Shown: in pieces, positions 56,402-64,000 of the stretch
Position numbering within the stretch: the first letter of the stretch is position 1
How the letters are laid out: each line of letters opens with the position of its first letter
NCBI RefSeq assembly: GCF_963169125.1
Contig: NC_084797.1
Coordinates: 100,465,868 to 100,529,867 of the forward strand
Length of the DNA: 64,000 nucleotides
Direction of reading: 5' to 3'
From: Humulus lupulus
Lineage: Eukaryota; Streptophyta; Magnoliopsida; Rosales; Cannabaceae
Notes under the pieces: generated by a model
Told to the model about the DNA's origin: nothing
Databases searched by the model: none
What the model saw: only the letters and a program-made list of their open reading frames with translations
Position numbers and translations under genes: made by a program

Positions 56402-59400
56402 TATCAGCTGTGAAGCTGTGACTTATTAGTCAACTTCAGCAGTGATACTGGGCACTGGTCACATAGCACTGATTTATTAGTCAGAACGGTCTTAGCGTGG
56501 TTCACGCAAGCCAACGGAGATTAGATCTAATCGACCATCAGCATTGAATGACTCAGGGAGCATTAATGCCAGACCGACCCTGAGGGTCGATGAATGAAAT
56601 AGGTGCTTGGAGGCTAGTGGCTTACCTAGCAGCCACTCTCCCTCTTGAATCATGTGATGTTCACTCATTGGTTTGAAAGTTTTACGCCCAGTGTGATTAT
56701 AATGATGATCATTTGGTAATGTTTATGTAAAGTGTTATGTTTTCTTGCCGAGCTTCGGCTCACGGGTGCTATGTGGTGCAGGTAAAGGCAAAAGGAAGCT
56801 GGACCATCCTTGAGTTGGAGAGCTTAGGTAATGACGTGTACATATGCAGCTGCTCGTCCGCCACGGCCGAGGTTTTAAGTGGAACTAGGGTTGAACCCTG
56901 TTTTTCCGCTTAGAACGGCCTGTTGTAAATGTTTTCTGTAATAAACTCTGAAATTTATATTTTTGGGATCCCAATGTTTATATTAAACGTTCTAGTGAAA
57001 CGTTACATCCTAACCAAAGTTTTTAATCCCTAAATCGTTAATCATACTTAGTTCACGGTTTTTGGCCAAATGACTCGATTAGCGAGTTTAGCACTGTTTA
57101 CAAGGCATATCGTAACGGTCCCAGGAGTTGGGGCGTTACAGATTATCATTATAATCACACGGAGCATAAAGCTTCCAAACCAATGAGTGAACATCATATG
57201 ATCCAAGAGGGAGAGTGGCTGCCAGGTAAGCCACTAGCCTCCAAGCACTTATTTTATTCATCGACCCTCGAGGCCGGTTGGGCATTAATGCTCTTTGAGT
57301 CATTCAATGCTGATGGTCGATTAGATCTAATCTCCGTTGGCTTGCGTGAGCCACGCTAAGACCGTTATGACTAATCAGTCAGCGCTATATGACCAGTGTC
57401 TAGTACCACTGCCGAACCTGACTCATAAGTCACAGCTTCACAGCTGATACCAACACTTTTGCCAATTTTGACTGATGAGTCAGTGCAACGTGACCAGTGC
57501 CCAGTACCACTGCCGAACCTAACTAATGAGTCACAGCTTCACAGTTGATACTAGCCCCTTTGCCAAATCTGACTAGTTAGCCAGTACCATGCACAGGTAA
57601 GCAATGTTATCAATATGTATCATATGCCAGTTATCCAAGAGTAGGGCATTCAGCATGCTTACTAAACAGTTGCTAGCATAATCATGATCATGCACAAACT
57701 CAGAGACTCAAGCTCTGGCCAATCTCATATTCATCACTCATGGCATGCCCAAATCACTCATGGCATGCCCAAATCACATGTCTCTCGTGCATCTCATGCA
57801 TCACACTTAATCATCCAGCATGCCTCAATAATAATCATATGCAATTAGGCAAGATCGCCAAGCATTCACTATGCTATCAATGTTTACATTTAAACATCCA
57901 ACATGCATCAGTCATAGCCATGCATGTCACATACGGGGTGCAGTTTTCTTACCTTGGGTTCGAGCGAGAATTAATAAAAGAAACAACCTTTGAGAACGAT
58001 CAATCCTTTGGTCCTTTAGCGGTCACCTAGTCATAACCAAATATGGAATCCCATCAATAAAATAAATCATAGAAAGGTTTATAATCTAAAACCTCACTCC
58101 CGAGATCCATCCCACACTCTCGGGACTCTCAATCTACCCAAACGGGGTCAAGGAACCAACCCCCGAGCCTTAAAAGTCCTCCCGAGCCCTAAAATATGCT
58201 TGCTGGAAAGTGCAATAGCGCTGGGGCGCTGCCTGATGGCGCTGCCCCAAAATCAGAGAGCTCCAGAAACAGCTCTGCCTAGCGCTGGGGAGCCATTAGC
58301 AGACCAGAAACTTTTCTGGTCTTCTCCCCTGCGATTTCCCTTGAAAAACAAACCTCCAAATCAACCCCAAACATCATCAAAACATCAAACTCAACCCCCA
58401 AACCTCATCTACATCACACCCTCAACAAAACCCAAGCAACCACACTCAAGAACTTCCATTAATTCTCATAACTAACATCTCAAATTCCCAACTGAAAACT
58501 AACTTGAAAAATAGAGTAAAGCTTAAGTTCTTGGATGAAACCTTACCTCAAGTTGGATTTGAGTTCTCTTCAATGATTAAACTAAATTCCTAAGCTCCCA
58601 CCTTTGATCTCCTAGCTGGGTTCTTCAAGTTGGCTTCAAAAATTCCAAAGGATGGAAGAGGAGAAATGGTGTACGGGAAGGAGAAATGGACTGAAGATGA
58701 GGATGCTCTGTTTTACACTTTCCACAGCCTTCTAAACTAAATGGGCTGATATATATCTTAGGGGTGAAAAGACCATTTTGCCCCTAGGTCAAATAAAGCT
58801 TCTAAACACTCCCAAGAGTAAAACCGTCCTTTCCCGCCTATCTCGTTAATTATAATTAACACCCTCCATTTCTCGTTATTCTCAAAATTATCAAATACCA
58901 ATAAATCATATCCCATTACCCTTTAATTCCCGGTAACGTTCTAATCATCAAAATGACCCCAAGACTCACCCCGAGCCTCGAACTTAATCTCGTTATGACC
59001 AGACCGGAACTTGCATTCCCATGATCGTCTCATGTCGAAAAGCTCGAACCAATCCACCCTATAATGTGGCTATAGTAATTAATCTCCACTATGCACCCAT
59101 AATATACAATTACGCCCACAGTGGCCAAATTACCAAAATGCCCTTGCATTTAAAATATGAGCCCATATGCATGCATTCACCATCATATAACAATATAATT
59201 CACATAAACATGCATATAATCATTAAATATCACAATAAATCAATTATGGCCCTCCCGGCCTCCTAATCAAGGTCCTAAACCTTATTAGGAAATTTGGGGC
59301 ATTACACTAGGTATCTGAAAACCACTTGTCAGATGGGTTTCACTTGAACCTAGAATCAGGAAAAGTTAAAACCCCTGGAGTACAGATTCCCAGGTTAGAA

Positions 59401-59484
59401 AAACTCAAACCCAGTACCAAACATGGGAAAGTATTTAGATTCTCATTCCCGTGTCCAGATTCCTGCATACCAAACGACCCCTTA

Positions 59485-61190
59485 TATTATAGGTAGCAGA
59501 ATGTATTACTCATTCCTTCAGTTTCTCTAACCCTTGAATCCTTTCTGTCGTAGGGTATCACCAAGAAATTGAATCAATCTTCAAATTTCTTCACAGTCTT
59601 CCAAAGTATTCTTAGAATCACCTAGACTAGAGTGGGAAATTCTCAACACATGAGATAGATACAAAGAGAAGAAGAATAGAAGAGAATATTGAGACTTAGA
59701 AAAGGACTTATGCTGTAGAGAGAGTCTAAAACCTAGAGCATCCATAATAGATCTTCTGATCTTCTCAAAAACCAATGATTTCATCTCTCACTTAGCATTC
59801 CTTTTATAGGCTCAATTAGGTCATTTATTTTAATTAAAAAATCAATAAAATAATCGATAATATCAACCATTAGGTCAAAATTGTCATGGGTTTTAGGCTC
59901 GTAAAATTTTCTATTTAATTATAAGCCCCTTGGACTTAAAATCAAGGCCTATATTATTTTATATTGGTTTATTAATTAAATAATTATTTAAATCCTTATT
60001 TATAATTTGAACCTTAATTTAAACTTATTTATTAATTTATACACCAATTTGTCTTAATTAATAAATCAACCCTAAAATCTGTTTTCTTCTCTAAATTGTA
60101 TAATTCTATTAAACTATCCAAAGTTGACCTAGTAAACATTGATATTTCTAATTGATAATTAAATCAATTAATTGAGACTATCTAGATGATTTTATCCAAG
60201 GTACAATGGGGACCAAGGGCATATGAAATAAAGCTCCAATAAGTTATCATAAATTTATTAACTTATTAATTCCTCGTGATTCCACTAAAGACTCAGAATT
60301 GCACTTCTGAATTCATAGAACGCTCTATAAAAAATATAGCTACGTTATTAATTATCCATTGCTACAACCATATTTGTCACTCAATCATCTATAGACGGTC
60401 TACAATGAAATGGGACTAAAATACCATTTTACCCCTCATTGTATTTTATCCTTAAAACACTTAGTTTCTTGTAAATGATCTTTCAGTAAACTAATATTAA
60501 TTACTAAAATGAGATCTCTATCATTTAGCACCTTGAACCAAACTAAAAGGAAACCATCGTTTTACTTCTTCATGAGAAGCTATAGATGTTCATATCTATG
60601 ATGAAAACTCCCACAAAATTATACTAACAAGTTCCTAAGATGTAAGTATGGGCTTGTCCGTAGAGTGAGCTAGTAACGAACAAGTTGAAGAACTCAAATA
60701 ATACAATCATTTCGAATACTAACCACTCAGAATTGAGATTGAATAGACCTATGGTCAACTATATGATATGACTAGAGTAGATAATAATGGTATGTTTACT
60801 TATCCTATCTGTTGTCCATATCGGTCCAGTCTGATGTAACAAATACATCTGATCTTATCTACTTTGATAATGTTCTAGAAAGAACATCACACTGCAATGT
60901 GTTAGATCATATCGTAGATTGGCAAGTCAGTGCAAATCCCTTGCACTGACTAATCTTAGGACTAACTTATGTTTGAACATATAATCATATTCATATTCCA
61001 CTATGATTATGTCCCTATAAATATGATTAGCTATATGCTCGGGATTTAATAGAAGTTTATATTAAAAAAATAATCATGATTATGTGAGAAAAGTATTCGA
61101 CCAAGTCAAAAAATGATTTCTAATCTTTTATTGATAATAAAAGGAGATTACAAAGAAATTGGGTTTTAATTAGGGCATAAAACACCAACA
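59485..61190 (-). repeat. Copia-2 5' LTR (outer part)
   Basis: The portion 60237-61190 aligns with the truncated 3' LTR. On the minus strand a TATA box CCTATAAAAG (59801-59810) is followed by a T/C-rich leader. The inner end of the LTR is not located because the partner LTR is truncated and the TIR element interrupts. Confidence 0.75.
59801..59810 (-). promoter_or_regulatory. TATA box of Copia-2 5' LTR
   Basis: Minus strand GAGCCTATAAAAGGAATGC, about 1.4 kb from the LTR start. Plausible core promoter. Confidence 0.6.
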
Positions 61191-62545
61191 TAGTTCTGGT
61201 TTTGGTTTGGAGATGTGATGAGTTTGTAGGGTTTTGGTTAGGAGGAAATGGTGGAAAAACCCAATTTTTTTGGATTCACGCAGCAGCACCATGATGCTGT
61301 TATTTCGAGTCGCGGCGCTGGGGTGGTCTAGGGCAAGGTGGCTTTGGCTGGGTGTCGCAGCGCATGCAAGGTTATGCTGCGACGCCATGCCTTTTTCAGG
61401 GGCCTAGGTTTTCTAGTTTTAGGTCATCGGTCCACGAGATCGGGGGACAGTTTCACCACCCCGTGAGGTGGAGTTGGAGGTCCCGAGAGCGCGAGATTAG
61501 TCCCGGGTTCATTTATGGAATTGAATGGTAATGAGAACGTAATTTATAGGTTACAACTAGGTCACTGCTAGGCTCGGGAGAGGATTGTTCTCGAGAGAGG
61601 ATTGTTCTCGAGAGTCATGCTTGCTTGTTTATGCTTGGACCACAGGTAAGAAAACTGCACCCAATACGTAATATATGTGATTAGGGCTTGGCTCGGTAGT
61701 TTAATATAGATATGATTAGGGCTCAAGCCCCTGTGAAAGAGCATGATTATGATTATGTCTGTGATTAATTGATTACGCATGCTTGAATTCTCTATAATAA
61801 GATAATTGTTAAAAGATGTATGCTTGTTTGCATTATCTGATTGAACAGCATTGACTTATAAGTTAACGGAGCCAGTAGCATACTGAGCACTGGTCAAAAG
61901 CATTGACTTATAAGTCAAGGGAGGAAATAGCACGCTGAGCACTGGTCGATGTGGTTAGGCCTAATCAGGAGCTTGACATACGCTTGTCCGACCCAATGGT
62001 CGTTGGAAAACTAAAGCGCCGGGTACGCTGGGCCAGTTCCAAGGCTTGTTATAAAAAGGATAGAGCAATGGGCCTTGGGCTAACTCCATAGTCACATATC
62101 CTATGGCACTGGGCCCCAATATGACTTATTTATCCTTTATTTAGGCATGCTTATTATGATTTTGTAATATGTTATTAACTGCTTATGAACATGCTTAAGT
62201 TTTCTTGATGAGCCTTAGCTTACGGGTACTATGTGGTGCAGGTAAGGGGCTTTTTCGACACCCACGGCGGGGGTTTCTCAGAGGAACTAGGTTCAAACCC
62301 TATTTTACGGCTTAGGTCGGCTGGTTGTAACTTTTGAGTTGTAATTAGCCTTTTAAACGTTATTTTGGGATCCTACGTATGAACGCAAACATTTTAATGA
62401 AATGGTTATCCCTTTGGACCAAAAAATTTAATCCTAAACTGTTAATCACATTTAGTTACACGTTTATGGCCAAGAGACTCGTTTAGAGAGTCTAACAATA
62501 TTTAGAACACACATTGTAACAATCTTGGCTATTCAGGGAGTCACA

Positions 62546-63530
62546 AAGAACTTGACAGAAAATATAAGAAAATAACACATAGGTTTTACGTGGTTCATGC
62601 TATAATATAGCCTTAGTCCATGAGTCTTTGGTGTTAGTTAGTTTAAATCTTGTTTTAGCAAACTTTAATGGGTGTCATGCATATTATATATTGCTCTGAG
62701 TTTACAATGCTTAGCTAGCCAAAGTTCTAAACCCTTTACAAACAGATATCCCAACCCTATTTATAGGGGCATGGGTCAGTAATGTACTTAATGGACAATT
62801 AATACAATATTCCCCATTATTTGGGGTGTAAAATTCAAATTAATTACATAGGGATGCACTAATAAAGACCACGGGCCCATGCAGATTGCACGTGACCCAT
62901 TTGAAGAAAGTTGTCCACCAACTTTATGGGGAACAGATTTCTGACAGTGTCAGGATACGGCTGCACATTTGCCCATATCAGGCGGCGTTGTGGAAAATGC
63001 TGGTTATCGAGTGTACGAACTCGACACCTCTAGTCGAGGCTCACCAAATGTTGTTAGAAGATTGTTTGGTGGGCCACAGCTGTAGCGATTAACACCTGAC
63101 AACTACCCCAGGTCCGATGGCAAGGATCTAAGACCTAAGCGATTGGTGAATGAATAAAGTAACATGACTATTTAAACGTTCCTCTAGACATGGCCTCGCT
63201 TGGAGATATCCGCTCCTCAAGGAAGACCACGAGGCATGGCCTCACTTGGAGACATCCACGTCTCAAAAATAGACATGAGACGTGACCTTGATTATAGACA
63301 TCCACGCCTCGAGGATCGACCTCGTAGCGTGGCCTCACTTAGAGACATCCATGTTTGTTGGACCACAACACTTGGAGGGGTTTTACACTCCTAGGAGCTC
63401 TACGCAAGCCTTACAATATCTCACTAGAGCTCGAGGAGCTTAATATCTCCTGTAATGACTGCCACATGTCAAGTGGTGAAAACACGGACAACATGTTGAT
63501 ATCTAGTTTAGAATATTTTCTGTAAGTTGT
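62546..63530 (-). repeat. Tat-like LTR fragment hosting TE-3
   Basis: Resembles the TE-1 LTR in order and wording: AATAACACATAGGTTTTACG, GTGGTTCATGC, CCTTAGTCCATGAGTC, then a TATA box (minus CTATAAATA, 62758-62766) followed by GGGGCATGGG. TE-1 has AACACAGGGTTTTTATGTGG, ACTTAGTCCACGAGTC and the same TATA word. The left end is removed by TE-3. The right end is not defined. Confidence 0.5.
63188..63356. repeat. ~47-bp minisatellite, about 3.6 copies
   Basis: Units start CATGGCCTCACTTGGAGACA and contain CTCGAGGATCGACCTCG-type inverted repeats. Placed in the Tat-like LTR fragment, it parallels the GC-dyad minisatellite of TE-1 in style but not in sequence. Confidence 0.85.
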
Positions 63531-64000
63531 TTTTTAGTTTATTTTTGACACATTTTAAAATGAAAGGATAAGTTTTTCGATGTTGTTTTTTTTTGTTTAT
63601 TTGGGGTTGATGTAAATCGATTTGTAATTATTTTTTCAACGCTATATTGCTCTGGGGTTGCTGTCTAGTTGATTTTAGGTTGTTTTTTCAACACTATATG
63701 CTGTGGTGTTGATGTATAGTTAAAATCATATTTTTGGAATTATGAAACTTTAAAATCGTATTTTTGAAAACTTGAGTTAGTAAAATTGAAAAAAAAATTA
63801 GGGGTCATAAAAAGGTAAAAAAACAAAAAACATAAAAAATGTGCATTTATTAAAAAATCTCAAAATATTATGAGAAAGCTTAAATGATGAATAGTAATTT
63901 CTAGATGTAGAAAAAACACTAGAGTATAGATTTAAAAAATAATATATAAAATAAAAAATATATTTTTTTCGAAGAAAATAGACGAATTTGATTAAGGAAT
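63531..64000. other. AT-rich tail, nothing recognised
   Basis: T-rich then A-rich sequence with a loose repeat of TTTTTTCAACGCTATAT (63632) and TTTTTTCAACACTATAT (63684). No ORF or element boundary seen. Confidence 0.5.

Larger units (their letters stand above)
52578..57140 (+). mobile_element. solo LTR-H, same family as G in inverted orientation, TSD GATTA
   Basis: Starts TGTAATGCCCCAAATTTCC, ends CAGGAGTTGGGGCGTTACA. Duplication GATTA at 52573-52577 and 57141-57145. Own length about 2.66 kb after removing S2. Sense-strand splice-like sites: CTTGAGGTAAGG (53322), CCAAGGTAAGAAAACTGC (53944) and ATGTGGTGCAGGTAAAGG (56771). GC-rich block with CCGCGGC repeats (53590-53700). Confidence 0.93.
52144..59306 (-). 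mobile_element. solo LTR-G (chromovirus family), near-TSD CTAGT/CTAGG
   Basis: Pieces 52144-52577 and 57146-59306, about 2.6 kb joined. Starts TGTAATGCCCCAACTCC, ends AAATTTGGGGCATTACA. Flanks CTAGT (52139-52143) and CTAGG (59307-59311) differ at one base. Minus-strand landmarks: TTTACCTGCACCACATAGC (52497), GGTGCAGTTTTCTTACC (57938) and CCTTACCTCAAG (58542). Confidence 0.88.
51583..59481. mobile_element. non-autonomous TIR element (PIF/Harbinger-like?), TSD TTA, split by LTR-G
   Basis: Left end TGGCCATTTGGTATG (51583), right end CATACCAAACGACCCC (59481). The reverse complement of the right end, GGGGTCGTTTGGTATG, matches the left except near the tip. TTA at 51580-51582 and 59482-59484. Own length is about 730 bp (51583-52143 plus 59307-59481), AT-rich, no transposase. 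Subterminal repeats TGTGTTTGGTTGTGCA at 51680 and 51726. A 3-bp TTA target and G-rich TIR suggest Tourist/Harbinger type, but imperfect tips leave this open. Confidence 0.65.
41880..61190 (-). mobile_element. Ty1/copia element Copia-2, interrupted by LTR-F and a TIR element
   Basis: Minus strand. 3' LTR piece 41880-42871, polypurine tract, pol 42896-48330 with LTR-F inserted, gag to 49183, long AT-rich leader, and 5' LTR ending at 61190. The paired LTR sequence is 41898-42871 against about 60237-61190, both ending with ...ACCCAACA or ...ACACCAACA. The left LTR is truncated and no target duplication is visible (flank after 61190 is TAGTT), so part of the LTR and host may have been deleted together. 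Confidence 0.88.
20936..62545 (+). repeat. 3' LTR of TE-3 (LTR-I), split by TE-4 and Copia-2
   Basis: Pieces: 20936-21337 (starts TGTAACGTCCCAATTTCCC), about 41423-41880, and 61191-62545 (ends TTCAGGGAGTCACA). Rejoined it is about 2.2 kb. Sense-strand landmarks are TTGAGGTAAT (41774), CAGGTAAGAAAACTGCACCC (61644) and TATGTGGTGCAGGTAAGG (62230). Two TTGACTTATAAGT palindromes lie at 61851 and 61903. A run of 13 Cs lies at 41618-41630. Confidence 0.88.

Noticed and set aside
57740..58475. ORFs of 91-96 codons in LTR-G
   Set aside because: Antisense LTR sequence, not maintained in LTR-H or F.

Overview
The window is entirely plant repeat DNA. It holds LTR retrotransposons of three kinds, several solo LTRs and one probable TIR element, and I find no host protein gene, rRNA or tRNA gene. 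It comes from a flowering plant, probably a eudicot. The evidence is the mix of a Tat-lineage Ty3/gypsy element carrying the second, plant-type RNase H, long-LTR chromovirus-like elements with tRNA-iMet primer sites, Ty1/copia elements, and an AT-rich background. The species cannot be read from the sequence. All lineage names below are inferences from protein motifs.

Layout. (1) 1-9294, minus strand: a Tat/Retand-type element truncated by the window edge. It has one LTR at 8372-9294, gag, a damaged protease, RT, RNase H, a second RNase H and integrase. Beyond integrase is a 3' region with an 18-copy palindromic minisatellite and an antisense, intron-containing ORF. (2) 9295-14395, minus: a gypsy element (TE-2) split by the Tat insertion, with an unrecognised 171-codon ORF between its primer site and gag. 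(3) 14396-62545, plus: a Tekay/Del-like element (TE-3). Its RNase H/integrase remains lie at 14396-20935 and its 3' LTR (LTR-I) is blown up from about 2-2.5 kb to 41.6 kb by later insertions. (4) 62546-64000: a second Tat-like LTR fragment that hosts TE-3, then AT-rich sequence.

Nesting. TE-3's integrase is split by solo LTR-A (15285-19874), which is split by solo LTR-S1 (16408-18701). LTR-I contains TE-4 (21338-41417), whose right LTR contains TE-5 (26976-40672), whose right LTR contains Copia-1 (33690-40546). LTR-I also contains Copia-2 (about 41880-61190, minus). Copia-2 is split in integrase by solo LTR-F (45445-47684) and upstream of gag by a TIR element (51583-59481). That TIR element contains solo LTR-G (52144-59306), which contains solo LTR-H (52578-57140, opposite orientation), which contains solo LTR-S2 (54502-56401). 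Target-site duplications that I can read directly support most of these calls: GTTAC, GAGAG, GAGGC, ATGAT, GTTTG, GATTA, TATCA, TTA, and one-mismatch AGTTA/AATTA and CTAGT/CTAGG. The deepest chain is eight levels.

Function. Every coding region is broken by stops, frameshifts, deletions or insertions, so nothing here looks autonomous. Copia-1 is best preserved and is the youngest full-length element. The more interesting signals are non-coding or collective: splice-site-like motifs conserved in nearly all chromovirus LTRs, clustered TGAC-core palindromes, two nested elements that both lack RT but keep primer sites and both LTRs, and the antisense ORF plus minisatellite of the Tat element. I found no clearly new biological system; the findings list what I think deserves checking.
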